A stretch of 64,000 nucleotides of DNA from Linnemannia schmuckeri. Its lineage: Eukaryota > Mortierellomycota > Mortierellomycetes > Mortierellales > Mortierellaceae. Position numbers and translations under genes: made by a program. Numbering within the stretch: the first letter of the stretch is position 1; each line of letters begins with the position of its first letter. Shown here in pieces: positions 45,250 through 56,779 of the stretch. The DNA lies in NCBI GenBank assembly GCA_029449235.1, contig JANATG010000008.1, forward strand, positions 2,108,001 through 2,172,000, read 5' to 3'. Below the pieces are notes generated by a model. That model had not been told where the DNA came from and ran no database searches. It was given only the letters and a program-made list of their open reading frames with translations.

Positions 45250-48200
45250 CTACAAAGCATGACGCCGCTCCGCCTCCTCTTCATCATCCTTCTTGTCCGC
45301 AGCAGCCTCTGCAGCAGCCGCCGCTGTGAGTTCGTTCTTTGTGTCAATGAATTCGTCCTCAACAGCCTCGGCCTCTGCCTTTTCCTCAGCACCGGGTTCA
45401 TTAAACCCTTCGTCTCCTTCCTCCAATACCCTTTCTTCTTCCTCCTCCTCCTCTTCCTCAATATCTTCTACGTCTGGGATATCCTCACCATCCTCGGCGC
45501 CAGAGTCATCGCCCCCTTCTCCGATGTGCTCTTCAATAATCGGAGGCGGTGTTATTGCTCCTGCGCCTGTGCCTGTTCCAGCTCCAGCTCCAGCGACAGC
45601 GGCCTTGGCGGCAGCCGCAGCAGCGTGTCCGATTGATCCCAGGTTTGATGGTGATGGTGCTGCTGCTGGTGCTACTGGATCCTGCTTTGTTGAACTCACG
45701 ACTGCTCCGGTTGCAGCATGCTCCTTATTGGCTTTATAGTTAGGATGGTTTCCAAGCTGAATATTCTCCATCCCAGAATCCGCGTTCGACCCTGCTGCCG
45801 CCTCGTCAGGAACTACGGCCGCGGCCGGGGAGGGGGCATGAGGGAATAAATGCTCCAAGAAATCATGTGGCTTATCGTTCTTGGGATCATCGTTACCAGC
45901 ACCGCCAGCAACAACAGGTACCGCAGGTGCTGGAACCGGGGCGGAGCTAGGATGAACGATCCGTCCAAACATATGGCTGTCATCCTTCGCGGCTTTGTAA
46001 GAAGCGTACGACTCGGGATATTGATAGCAATCATAATCCCAAGTCTTCAGGACCTTAGACGCCTCACACTGAGACCTCGTCCATTCAGATCCATAAGCCA
46101 AGGGCGCACGGGTTCGGAAGACCAAGATGGCCATCAAAGAGACGACAATCAGGGCCGCGAGTCGGAACCGGATAGGAATGAAACGACAGGCGAGGTCGAA
46201 GGTTACACAAAGCATGAGGATGGCAAAGTAAAGGGCGGGGAGGTAGTGGTGGAGGAAGAGTTGGCGGCCCATGAGGAAGAAGGGCAGATAGTGGTAGCAC
46301 CATGCCATGAAGAAAAATCCTCCCGACAACTCGTAGTACTCACGCAGACCTAATAAAATATTTCATTGGAGAAAAATAGTCAGTAAATTTGTGGTCTTTG
46401 ATAAATTGGTGGTAAATCAGACCGCTAGGATAAATACATACCTCGGAAGTTATCGCGATAGCCACGCTTATCGCGAATGACCAGGAGGACACGAATGGCC
46501 GCATAGAGGACGATCGAGAAACTTGACATGTACCAGGTGAACCAGTTGCCAATCAAGTAGATGTGCTTCTGATCCTTGCCCCAGAAGCTGATACCGCGTC
46601 TCAACCAGATCCAGGACGATGGGCGAGAGTCGTATGGGTGAGAGTCTGTCAATCCTGCGTTGGTAGTCCACATGACCTTGTTCAATTCCAGGAACTTGCT
46701 CAAGAACCCGGGTTTCCTGTAGTTCACCATTTGTACATTTGCTGGGTCTATTTGTGCACATTTGTGAATATCATAAACACGTTAGTATGAAATTAAACGC
46801 TGTAAAATGTTAAAACGACACAGTTAATCCTATTCCGAGCATCCAAAGAGCAATAGCTTACAGGAGGTGTAGGCGTTGGATTCAATCATAAAAGTAACCT
46901 TGGCCCGAGAAGCGCTCCGCATACAGGTGACTTCCTGCTGCTCAAACGCCCACTTGGGCAGCTTGACGCTATGCGAGAAGAGGTCACAGGCCATGTTGGG
47001 ATGCGATAGCTTAAAAACCGACCGAAGCGTATGCAAGTTCTTGCCTGCAGCCTTATCCTTGCCCTCATAATCCAGAATCTCCAATTTCCACTCATCGTTC
47101 GAGTCTCCTGGAAAGTCGTCGCTGCCGCCATACGCGCTGACTTCGAAATGGTTCTCGTTCTCGGTTACGGGCGCCTTATTGTTGTGGGAGTGGAGTCGTT
47201 TGCGAGTTTGGACGTGTTTCAGGCGGATGATATCGCCGTTCTTGATGTATTCCAGTTTGTCGGGGACGGTTCCGTCTTGCTTTTGAAGGATCCAGTCATT
47301 GTTTGTGTCCTTATGTGGGTAGAGTGTAATTTGTTGTTCTATTGTGGAAAAAAGAGGTCAGTTAGCTTGCGTTTCTTTATATAATGAGGATAACGACAAG
47401 GACACTCATACCAATCAAGTCCTTACGTTTGCTTCCAGTCTCGTAGTTCGAAGGGTGCGAATGAAGGTATCCTCCCTGAGTCCCCAAATGACGAATCGAG
47501 ACAGTCGCTCCATAGGCCACACCTAGTTAGAAAATATTGAATTAGTCCATTTGCATTATGTCCATAAATTTGACGCTAACAGAAATGAATTAATTCTCGA
47601 AAAAGAGCGTGGCCCAATAGTTGTTTCTATTCATTTTCTTTTTCTTACCGAGTGGAGAGTCCTGCAATGACCGACCAAGCGTCATCTGGAAGGGGGCACT
47701 CATAAAGCCGTCTCCATCGCCACTGTTGGCCAGCAACAAGAAATGGATCTCAAACATAAACATATAGACCACCAAAGGGACTGCAATGAGGCAGACTGCA
47801 CGAGCCAAGAAGTGGCTGAGCCATACACGGGGTGAAATCTTGAGGTCGCCCCACAACACCCAGAGTTGACTGATGGTTGAAGTTCCGATGGTGGCGATAA
47901 TAAAGAGCCCCACCCACTTAACACTTCCCGCCAGTCCTAATCCAAGGCCCGTGAGGAAAAGCCACAGAAACCAGTCGTCCGAGAACGGGTCTTTCCGTTG
48001 GTTGTGAAAGTTGGTCCAGGCGAGTGCTGTGAATGCGGTGAAGAAAATCAAGGGCGAATCCAGGAGAATAAGGCGACTCTGCGTGACAATACCGTTTTCT
48101 ATTGTTGTTTTTAAGGGAAAATGTTGTTCCTTTGTGCGTTAACAAATTTGCTGCATGCACCCGTTTTCGTTCGGTTTTGAACTGATTTCACTGCCTTTCC

Positions 48201-49760
48201 TCCTGACTTACCAAAAAGTACAAGAACGGCTGCAAGGATAGAGGCATGTAATGAATGACCAGAGTTTTTGATGGTGTAAAATGCCATAGGAACCACGGCG
48301 ACTCCCATAAGACCACAGAGCATTCTCATAGCCACATATGGAACCTTGGGCGCCAGATAATCCCTATGATGTCGAGAAAGGAAGATAATCCAGTTATTAG
48401 TCGCAGTTGATTGTTATGTCTTTTTTTCGGTCCGTTCCTGGCTCCGATGGATCCGTCCGTGTCCAGACTGGAATCACAAAAGGGCTGCAGCAGAGAGCAA
48501 AACGGTAAAACTCAACGTCGACAAAAAGGAGAAGGAGGGAAAGTAAACCTACAGCCCAATCTCTTTGAAGTCAAAACTTGGATCCAGTCCGAAAATCCAT
48601 CCTGTCAAGGCAATGAGCATCTTTGCTAATGGTGGGTGGACATCCATGAAGAAGCGACCCCGGATATACTTGGAAGCGAATCCTCCAAAGTGAACCTCAT
48701 CAAATCTAATTCATATGGTAATTTTCAATATAGCGATTAAAAAAAGGTGAGAAAAAAAAAAGGTCTGAACCCTACTCACTTCCTCCAATCCCCCAATCCC
48801 ACGGTTGTTCATAAAAACAACCACACACACAAATGAAAATGTAGACAAACAATCTGCTTACACGACAGAGGTAGGATATCCAATGTGCCACAATCTCACG
48901 ATCAACGAGAGCACACAGATGCCGAGAACGATATGCAGTTCCCGACTCTTGTACCAGGGTCGGCCTCGACGATTCCTGAAGACCGAAAATTGCTTGCTGA
49001 GTCCGCCGCGTCCTGCTCCTCCTTGACCGCCAACAAAATAGTCTTCGTCATCATCTGAATCGCTGCTGCTGAGCCCACCAATGCCTCCTGAACTGATCCT
49101 TGGTTGAGGCCCTCTGAAGATGGGTTTCCCGCTGTGGTCTAATGATGTGCTCTGACCGTTCCTCATCCGCTGTGTCCGCGAAGCATACAGTGGCAGTCCG
49201 GCTGCCGATCCATTGCCACTGAATTGTCCCGACCGAGTACGTGGGTATTGATACCTTGTTGGAGGTTGTTGTTGGGGCGGTTGTTGTCCTGGTGAATAGT
49301 ACGGTGAGGTTGGCAACGAAGGTGAGGACGTTAAAGACCGTGTGGGTGGCGTGTCTGCAAACGGATAAGCATGATATTGCTGAGGATAGTGTTGATCGAA
49401 TCCATACACAGCCGAATCTCCAGCGGCAGGTGGATATCCATTGGACTTTTCTGAGTACGGGTATGACGAGTGTTCGTTCGTGTGTCCATTGCCGTTGCCG
49501 TTCCCGTTGGCGTTGTTGTTGTTGTTGTTGTTGGAGTAATTGGACGCCATAGGACGACGTGAAGGGTGGATATGGATGTAGTCCGCCTCTTCCTCTTCGC
49601 TGTCCTCGTGAATGGTTGTGATGTGGTTGGAGGAATTGGCAGGCTGGGCTGGTGGCAGATCAAAGTCGAGACCGGACGGATCGAGAAAGGAGTGAGATGA
49701 TGTAGACCTTGAGTTGGTCTGGGATGAGTTTGATGAGTATGACCCTGAGGACGAGAACAT
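45250..49760 (-). CDS. Dolichyl-phosphate-mannose protein O-mannosyltransferase (PMT family)
   Basis: Eight exons on the minus strand: 49760-48862, 48705-48553, 48363-48212, 48098-47649, 47522-47412, 47338-46862, 46747-46442 and 46349-45250, joining in frame to 1215 aa. The first TM helix (ELHIVLGICVLSLIVRLW) is followed by the catalytic luminal loop with FDEVHFG (about residues 301-307). MIR motifs (LHSH twice, exons 5 and 6) and the C-terminal multi-TM PMT block (exons 7-8) complete the family order. It transfers mannose from Dol-P-Man to Ser/Thr in the ER. The N-terminus has about 280 disordered residues (Asn, Ser, Pro-rich) and the C-terminus about 260 residues, strongly acidic (Glu run). 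Typical PMTs are 750-900 aa. Subfamily not assigned. Confidence 0.92.
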
Positions 49761-51389
49761 TATTCTTTTTTGCGGTGCCTTTTTCAGTTCAGGTAAGAGT
49801 GTCCTATTCAAGAAGAAGCCCTTTGGCCTTGATGTGAATGAGTGATGGAGGAGAAGACAACGTGAAAGGGGCGAAGAAGGGTGTCCGTTGAAAAGTGTGA
49901 TGGTGTGATGAGGAAAGAGGAAAGAAATGAAAAAAAAAAAACCACAAGGGTGGTCGAAGGGGGGAGGAAGGGTAGAAGGAACAGAAGAAGAAAGAAAAAC
50001 AAGGGTGTAACGGATAAGAAGAAGGAAAAGTGGCGATGGTGGCGGAGAGAGGAGGTGGTTACAATTGGAGGACAAAAAGGGCATAAAGACAACGACAGCC
50101 TTAGCAAATACAATTGGAATCAAAACGGTCGACTGTCACGGTCCTTCACTAGTGATTGATTGTCTTTTATATATAATAATTGATCCCGGGACCTGTTTGC
50201 TCTCTATCATCTATGAATTAATCATCCGCCCCTGGGCGCCAGCTGATATAATGATAATGATGAGGCTGAAACCAAGGAACCACCCGCTAGAGCTAGGTTA
50301 CTGCAGAGAGGGGAATACAACAGGCGATTGCCAATGTATTGATGTATATGAGTTCATTTGATGCTGCTGTGTGCCTAAAAATAAATCTCCAACTGAAAAA
50401 CGCCTTTTTCTTTTTTCCATGCAACGTTCATCTTTTCTTTGTGGTAATTGACAAGGAGTGGATGATAGAGAGTGAGAGGGTGACACCTTCCTTCCTCTTT
50501 CTTACGGTGTAGCATCATCCTCACCTACAACAATAACAACAACAATACCAGCAATAACAACAGCAACACCAATACACTCGCCTCGCCTTTTATTTCTCTG
50601 TCCTTATCCTTGTCCTCCTTTCCCTTGCTGGCACAAATAAAAAGCTTTTGTTTTTTGATCGAAAGGGAAATTCACAGATGAGATCTATTTCTTTTTTTCT
50701 TCCTCCCGGCTGCAATCACGCACACGCCCTGCATAACCGTTATCCACAGCCAAAGACTAATTATCCATTTCCACACACCCTTTCTTTTTATCGCCTTCTA
50801 CTCCCTCCCCTTTATTTCTTTGGACCATTAAGGAGATAGCATAGTCCAAAGTCTCATCCAAGAAAAACACGCTTTGTACATACCTTAAACTGCTCTTCAG
50901 CCCGGAATCTTTATTTGTTTCTCTCCTCCAAACCGGTAGCCCAACCGCCACTCCCCTCCCCTCTCAACTGTCAACGAAGAGCTGGGCGTTTTGTAATTTT
51001 TTACCGCCTCTCAATTATATGCAGCACAGGCGTGGATAAGTTGTCCAGCGATTTGCCAATTAAGGGATTCTTGGCGTGTGATAGCTCGATGGTCTTTCCT
51101 CTCTTTCTCTCACCCTACTGCAAACCTCAGCTTCATTCCACACAGAGGTGTTTTGTAACGCCGCAAACAAGAACAATCTGCTCTCATCTCATGTAATAAA
51201 TTCTAGGCGAACGATGATTCGATCCCATAGAATAATTCACAAAAGCAAAAATGTTTTATTATGATACAAAGAAGAGAGGAAGAAGAAAGGGTACAGCTGT
51301 TTGATTTGGGCGTCAAAGGCTGTCGTTTCAAAGAAAAAGATAAGGGAGAAAAGGACGGGCGTAGAACAATCTGGTCTTTGAGTGCAAGA
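49761..51389. other. Intergenic region upstream of PMT
   Basis: A/G-rich leader of PMT to about 50160, then non-coding sequence with CAA/CAG-rich stretch near 50520-50575 and pyrimidine tracts at 50590-50830. No gene is supported. Confidence 0.4.
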
Positions 51390-51570
51390 GGCTGAGGAGG
51401 TGAACCGAGTTGGCCTGGATCGACTTTCGAAAGAGCCATCTCGAATGCACGTCCGCGTGTCATCTTGGTGCTGGGTAGTAAAGCGCTGCTGACTGTCGAC
51501 CGAAGGGCGAGAGGATTGGTCGCGAGTTGAGACAGTCGAGGTGACCTGGTTCCTTATTCTTGTCGCGTGT
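51390..51570 (-). pseudogene. Decayed member of the MSLFKS small-protein family
   Basis: On the minus strand one frame gives RNQVTSTVSTRDQSSRPSVD followed by SQQR (about 51560-51490), which matches the middle block of the family (KNQSAS...PRSSVDAQR). A second frame gives KMTRGRAFEMALSK (from 51466), matching the C-terminal block KMTRDQALEQAL. The two blocks are in different frames and no MSLFKS start is left. A TATA motif is at 51604-51611 on the minus strand, at the distance expected for the family. This is a frameshifted relic outside the palindrome, in the same orientation as the neighbouring gene at 52439. Confidence 0.68.
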
Positions 51571-51611
51571 TCTTTTTTTGTTGTGTAAAAAAGAGAGCGA
51601 GTGCTTTATAT

Positions 51612-52181
51612 TCTTGTGCTAAGAAATGTGGAGGGCAAGCGTAGCACCCTGCCAAGTGTCGTGCCAAGGTCCGGTATCGTTTAAAATGGGTCTCCACGCA
51701 GTCCATCACTCTCGCTCAGTCAATAAGAAAATTCGACATGTCCTTGCCAAGGTTACACGCCGTACTGCGCTCTTCCTTTTGTTCTCATCTAAATTGTTAA
51801 TATAGGAATTATCAAATCCAATTTTTTCTTGTTATTTAAGACCGCCACCACTGCATCCACTCTTATTGTAAGCCTTTGCTCCTAAGTCACTGAGGCAGTT
51901 AGTCTCAAGGTGATGCGCGAACAAGCTCCTTTCATAATTAAAGTATCTCGCATAATATATATCGGTAACTAAAACGAGTATGCTGGGATGGTGGAGTTAA
52001 GCAGTCTAGGTATGCTCAAGCTGGAATTATTATCTAACTATGCATGGAAGCGCCATGGTTTTTGTATAAAACACTCATGTCATCACCTTTGCGAAAGGAT
52101 ACCAACTATCTGTTCATTGCGACTGTGTGAATTGAATACTTGTTTATTATGTTGTACAGAAACTGAGTGAGATGCAATTGT
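51612..52181. other. Left flank of the palindrome
   Basis: Unique sequence. It holds an AATAAA-containing stretch on the minus strand (about 52140) usable by the small gene ending at 52254. No other feature is seen. Confidence 0.4.
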
Positions 52182-52253
52182 TGGGATGTGATGATACAAG
52201 TCTATTGAAGGCGACCACTTGAAGAGAGGAGAGAAAGCCATGGAGGACGCCGT

Positions 52254-52439
52254 TTACATAAGGATGAAGTTGGGAGGCATGGTCTGTGCAGACTTGCGGA
52301 GGGCCTGCTCTAGCGCCTGATCGCGGGTCATCTTGTTGGCTTGAGCGGAACGCTGTGCATCGACCGAGGAGCGCGGAGTCTGAGCTGGGGAGGTGTTAAC
52401 CGAGGCAGACTGGTTCTTGTTAGACTTGAAGAGAGACAT
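52254..52439 (-). CDS. Small MSLFKS-family protein, gene 1 (left copy)
   Basis: 61 aa, no intron. Block 1 MSLFKSNKNQ; block 2 SPAQTPRSSVDAQR with two proline-directed Ser/Thr sites; block 3 KMTRDQALEQALRKS, a likely amphipathic helix, then a hydrophobic end (NFILM). No signal peptide or membrane helix. The TATA box is at about 52669-52662 (minus), about 230 bp before the ATG, with a (CAA/CAG)n leader between them. It is divergent from gene 2. The palindrome edge lies in its 3' UTR, so this copy has a different transcript end from its twin at 61830. Function unknown. Confidence 0.82.
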   Translation of the reverse strand: MSLFKSNKNQSASVNTSPAQTPRSSVDAQRSAQANKMTRDQALEQALRKSAQTMPPNFILM

Positions 52440-53239
52440 GGCTGTTGTTGTTGTTGTTGTTGTTGTTGGTTGGGTTGGTTGGAGGACTTGAGGGAGGGAG
52501 AGTTGCTTGATGTTGATTTATGTTACTTGCGGTTGTTGTTGTTGTTGTTGTTGTTGCTGTTGTTGTTGTTGTTGTTGCTGTTGTTGTTGTTGTTGTTGTT
52601 GCTGTTGTTGCTGTTGCTGTTGCTGTTGAGTGAGGAATGAAAAAAGTGGAGAGCGAGGACATATTTATACAAGTCGTAGTGTCACAGCCAAGGAGCAATT
52701 CGGAGCATCATCAGCATTGTCAAGGATGGAAGAACTTTGTAAGTCTTGTTTGCTGCACGGTTCATTTCCTCTCTTGGCAAACCTGGGTTTTCATCTGCTC
52801 TACTCCGCTCCTTCTTCCCATCCGCCGCGCAGAAAAAAATCTTTATTTGCCGTCGGTCAACAGTCAAAATGCCTCAGGAACAAAAAAAAAACAATCAGCG
52901 TCATACTTGGTGAGCACTTTGCTGGCCTTCTTGCCACATAACAACGGCCCATGACTCTAATTTTGATCCCTGACTCCGCTCGAAAAGATGATGGCAATGA
53001 CACAAAGAAGCAACCAGAATGGTCCATGCTCGGCGATATGACACCCGATTAGAAAGCAATTGAGGTCATGACAAAGAAGTATATAAAGCCTTTTGATCCC
53101 CTCCCTCTTTTTCTTCATTTCACCACAAACATCCATACCCAACCAAGCAAAACCAAGCTACCCAAAGCTACCCAAAGCTACCCAAGGCTCCATCTCTTCC
53201 CCTTCAAGACCAACCACTCTTCACAAGCCAAACACAACC
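52440..53239. promoter_or_regulatory. Bidirectional promoter of genes 1 and 2 (left arm)
   Basis: 800 bp between divergent genes with one TATA box each side (52669 minus, 53080 plus), the GTTCATTTCCTCTCTTGGCAA element (52760-52780) and the CCATGCTCGGC element (53026-53036). Mirrored at 61030-61829. Confidence 0.55.
52532..52627 (-). repeat. CAA/CAG trinucleotide repeat in the gene 1 leader (left)
   Basis: About 95 bp of CAA with interspersed CAG on the minus strand, between TATA box and ATG of gene 1. Mirrored at 61642-61737. Confidence 0.85.
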
Positions 53240-53428
53240 ATGTCCCTCTTCAAGTCCAACAAGAACAAGTCTGCCTCTGCTGCCTCGACACCAGCCCAGT
53301 CCCCCCGCACCTCGATCGATGCACAGCGTCCTGTTGTCCAAGGGAACTCGATGACTCGTGAGCAGGCTGTCCGTCTGGCCATGCACAACTCTCAACAAAA
53401 GTTGCCTCACCACTTTAGCCTTCTGTAG
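53240..53428 (+). CDS. Small MSLFKS-family protein, gene 2 (left copy)
   Basis: 62 aa, no intron. MSLFKSNKNK, then TPAQSPRTSIDAQRP, then MTREQAVRLAMHNS and a hydrophobic end (HFSLL). TATATAAA is at 53080, about 160 bp upstream. The leader holds three copies of AGCTACCCAA. A TGGTCCATGCTCGGC element lies at about 53021. Divergent from gene 1 and convergent with gene 3. Function unknown. Confidence 0.82.
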   Translation: MSLFKSNKNKSASAASTPAQSPRTSIDAQRPVVQGNSMTREQAVRLAMHNSQQKLPHHFSLL

Positions 53429-53747
53429 ATCAGAGACAACCCACCATCACATATACACCTGCATAGCATCCATTCACCCTTCACTGTACAATACCACTCA
53501 CTGGCATCTCTAATAAACACCCATTTGCATAATACTCTACATCTTTCTTGTTTGTGAATGCTGTATGCCATGCCGAGGAAAGTGAAGGGGAGTGACAAGC
53601 TACGTTCGTTCACTCGCTCACTCACCTTGCCTCTTCACAACACACGACCAATTCTTGTAGAAGAGGAAATTCAGGAACAGAAGTGAAGTTAGTTGGCGTG
53701 TTGATGAGACTGGTTGATCAATGTTAGTTTGGTCAATCAGAGTGGTC

Positions 53748-53781
<34 letters not shown>

Positions 53782-54010
53782 CTTTTTGTTTTCCTGAACT
53801 GTACACTGTGCGCTTTACTTTATTCCGCGATCTCACACTTCCGTACAATAGACATCAAGGGAGAGAAAACAAGAAGATGTAGTAGAAAAGGATACAGGTA
53901 TTTATTTTATATTACAGGATTGAAATGCAGGGTTGGATGTAATGAAGATATGCAGTGTAGGGGTATGAAAGGCCTTGAGGGCGACCATCGACGAAAATGC
54001 TGCTGTCGCT
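53429..54010. other. Convergent spacer between genes 2 and 3 (left arm)
   Basis: AATAAA signals for both genes and a run of 33 T (53749-53781). No coding sequence. Mirrored at 60259-60840. Confidence 0.5.
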
Positions 54011-54190
54011 TCACACAAGGTTGAAATTGATCATGTTGGCCTGGACGGTCTTCTTCATCGCCATCTTGACGGCCTGCTCTTGGGTCATCTTGGTCTCGGG
54101 ACGCTGCTCGTTGAGGGAGGCACGAGGGGTCTGAGCTGGAGTGGTGGCGGCAGAGGCGGTCTTGTTCTTGTTGGACTTGAAGAGAGACAT
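54011..54190 (-). CDS. Small MSLFKS-family protein, gene 3 (left copy)
   Basis: 59 aa, the shortest member. MSLFKSNKNK, TPAQTPRASLNEQRP, then MTQEQAVKMAMKK and a hydrophobic end (NFNLV). The linker between block 2 and block 3 is only three residues. TATAAAA lies about 170 bp upstream. The leader has a 2x tandem of about 27 bp (CTCAAGTCTCTCC unit). Upstream is a 4x CTGCCGA tandem (54450-54478). Divergent from gene 4. Function unknown. Confidence 0.82.
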   Translation of the reverse strand: MSLFKSNKNKTASAATTPAQTPRASLNEQRPETKMTQEQAVKMAMKKTVQANMINFNLV

Positions 54191-55191
54191 GGCTGGTTGT
54201 ATGTGTTGGCCTGTAAGGGAGAGACTTGAGGGAGAGCCTGTAAAGGAGAGACTTGAGGGAGAGTTTCTTGACGGTTGGTTGCTTGGGTAGCTTGAGCTGC
54301 TGTTGTGTTGTGTTGGTTGTGGTGAGGGATAAAAAGAGGGAAGGGATGTCGTTTGCTTTTATACGATTTTGCGTTCCTTACATTTTTGTCTTTGACCTTC
54401 TCCTAACTTGGCAACGGCGAATTTGAACGAGACGTCAACTCAAAAATCGACTGCCGACTGCCGACTGCCGACTGCCGAGCCTTGCCGAGGAGAGACGAGC
54501 ATGGACCATTCCGTTCGTTTCTATGGCAAAGGGCGGAGTATCACCTTCTTGCGCTCTCGAATTAGGCATGTTTGCTTTTCTCGTCGTTCTTCCTTTTGCT
54601 TTTGTCTCCGCACAGAAGAAAAGAATTTCGACGCTCATATTTTTGCAACCAACCTTGATGACGATTTGTTGACATGACCGAAGAGAGAGGTGGGACAGGT
54701 ACAAATATGGACTGTATTGAGTGCAATGAGAGGGGCGAGAGAGTGGACAGGAGCAGTGGATCAAAAAGGGCAGCAGGCGGAGTGTAACCTTGGCACAGTC
54801 TGCTTTTTGTTGTCTCCAAGAATTGCCAAGAGAGGAAATGAACAACCGTGCCAAAAGAGGCGCGGTGATTATTTTTCTTCTTTCATTTAAAGTGTGCTGC
54901 GGGTATAGGGAACTCAAACCGCGGATATGGGGAACTTAAAACTGCGGGAGTGAAGGAGAAGGAGAGGGACTTAGTCATTCTTGGCTGCAATATCAATTGT
55001 GCCTAGGCAGGTGAAGTCACTGAGGGATCCATACAAAGTAGAAAGATGGCTGCTAGGAAAGACATATAAAGAGTCATTCATTTCCCTCTTGTTTTCAATC
55101 TTTACCCACAACCAACAAAACAGCAACCAAGACTAGCTCCAAGCACCCCCACTCAAGACCCACCTAATCAAGCGAATACACGTCTACTACT
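54191..55191. promoter_or_regulatory. 1-kb bidirectional promoter of genes 3 and 4 (left arm)
   Basis: Contains the TATA box of gene 4 (55065-55070) and of gene 3 (54363-54357, minus). It also contains a GTTCATTTCCTCTCTTGGCAA element (minus strand, 54824-54844), which is repeated in the gene 1/2 promoter at 52760-52780, and a GGTCCATGCTCGTC block. Confidence 0.55.
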
Positions 55192-55377
55192 ATGTCTCTC
55201 TTCAAGTCCAACAAGAACAAGACCTCGTCCGCTGCGTCGACCCCAGCTCAGACTCCCCGTCCCTCTGTCGACACCCAGCGCCCGGCTCAAGCCCCTAAGA
55301 TGACCCGCGACCAGGCCCTCGAGCTCGCCCTCCGCAAGTCGGTGCAGACTATGCCCGCCAATTTTGGTCTTATGTAG
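55192..55377 (+). CDS. Small MSLFKS-family protein, gene 4 (left copy)
   Basis: 61 aa, no intron. MSLFKSNKNK, STPAQTPRPSVDTQRP, KMTRDQALELALRKS, hydrophobic end (NFGLM). Closest to gene 1 in the C-terminal block. TATA at 55065, about 127 bp upstream; leader rich in CAAC and CAAG. Convergent with gene 5. Function unknown. Confidence 0.82.
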   Translation: MSLFKSNKNKTSSAASTPAQTPRPSVDTQRPAQAPKMTRDQALELALRKSVQTMPANFGLM

Positions 55378-56587
55378 ACATACTACCCTAACAGCCATTT
55401 CGCTTCATTTTCTCTCTCTCTTTGGCCTTCGCAGGCTTGTACATCACCTAATACTCATACACACACATTGTACCATACTCGCAATAATGTACCATCTCGC
55501 AATAAAAGCATCTAAGCATTATTCACATTCACGTTTTGTTGCGAATCATACATTGTAATCCTTGATATAATTTATGTCAACATATGACCAAACGCGTTTT
55601 CTTCAGCGCACTTTCAAAGGAGACCTTAAGTGAAAATTTATGAAATTTCATGAAAATACAACGTCAAGCTGAAATGCTTACCTTTTATTTATGGAAGAAG
55701 TGCTTTGCAGAGGTGTTTAGAGTGCGCTCCTCAGGTCTGTCGATTAGAGCAAAGAACTTCGGGGAGGCTCCTGTTGTCAACTCTGCCCTAACTAGCTCAG
55801 TCCGATGTGCTCGTGCTCATGGTGGCACCCTTCAGGGTATGAAGACGATTTGAAGTTGTGTTAACCCCTTCGGCTGGAGTAAAGCCTTCGCAGCCACTCG
55901 TGTATAATGTCTCGACGTTTGGAGAGACCTTGGGAAACAAGACCATCAAGATTGGAACGGGAAGAGTCCAATGGCCTTCTAAACAAAACGTCTTTAACTC
56001 TGGGAGATAAATGTACGCGGGGCTGGACCTCTAAGGCTCGCCATCCCTATCTCCCTCATCACTGAGGTGAGAGTTGTGCTGTCACCCTCATGTAAAAAAG
56101 GGAGAATAGTCAACTGGAGACATTCTAATGGCAAAGCGAATGAGGTTGACATGGGGTGAATGTCAGAGTTGGTAAGAAATGCGATGCGAAAAAGATATGA
56201 GTTTAATAGGAAACGAAGAATTGATAGGCTGGTATAATCGAGCAAAAATAAAACATGCCAAGAATGCCGAGGGTGACGAGAGGGACGACAGTGCTTTGAG
56301 GTTCACAGGCCACAGGTGGCGCTACTTTTTTCATATGAGAACGATGATTCAGGTACCATCAGTCGAAGACGTATGATTCATTGGAACGCGTTCGTAGAAC
56401 GGTCAACACGAAACAATATCGTTGACTGTTTATCAAACTCATCATTCCAGCCAAAGGATATAGTATTATTAGTGATCTTTTATTATTGTGATGTACAGGG
56501 GAATAGTGATATGAAATATGGTGTTACACGCCTGAGGAGGCTATGAATGCTTGAAGATGGAACCGAGGGATGTGTACCGTCGGACGG
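55378..56587. other. Convergent 1.2-kb spacer between genes 4 and 5 (left arm)
   Basis: AATAAA at about 55502 for gene 4. The remainder (55560-56580) has no convincing coding frame, no TATA-plus-MSLFKS signature and no recognised RNA. Identical in the right arm (57682-58891). Confidence 0.45.
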
Positions 56588-56779
56588 TTACATGACGGTA
56601 GAGATAGATGGCATGGTCTGGACAGCCTTGTGCAGGACAGAGTCAAGAGCTTGCTCGGTAGTCATCTTCTTGATGGTCTGAGCGGCAGGGCGCTGGGCAT
56701 CGACTGAGGGACGAGGGGTCTGAGCAGGAGAGGCAGCAGCAGAGGCGGACTGGTTCTTGGTGGACTTGAAGAGAGACAT
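56588..56779 (-). CDS. Small MSLFKS-family protein, gene 5 (left copy)
   Basis: 63 aa, no intron. MSLFKSTKNQ (Thr in place of Asn at position 7), ASPAQTPRPSVDAQRP, KKMTTEQALDSVLHK, end ISTVM. Lacks the Phe seen near the C-terminus of the others. Its promoter is in the unique spacer (TATA 56910-56903), so it can be regulated differently from its identical twin at 57490. Function unknown. Confidence 0.82.
   Translation of the reverse strand: MSLFKSTKNQSASAAASPAQTPRPSVDAQRPAAQTIKKMTTEQALDSVLHKAVQTMPSISTVM

Noticed and set aside
52341..52640. Poly-Leu frame opposite the small gene 1 leader (and mirror 61629-61928)
   Set aside because: Artefact of the CAA/CAG repeat read on the other strand.
55560..56580. 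Additional gene in the gene 4/5 spacer
   Set aside because: Only short frames without homology or family signature; repeated in both arms merely because of the palindrome.
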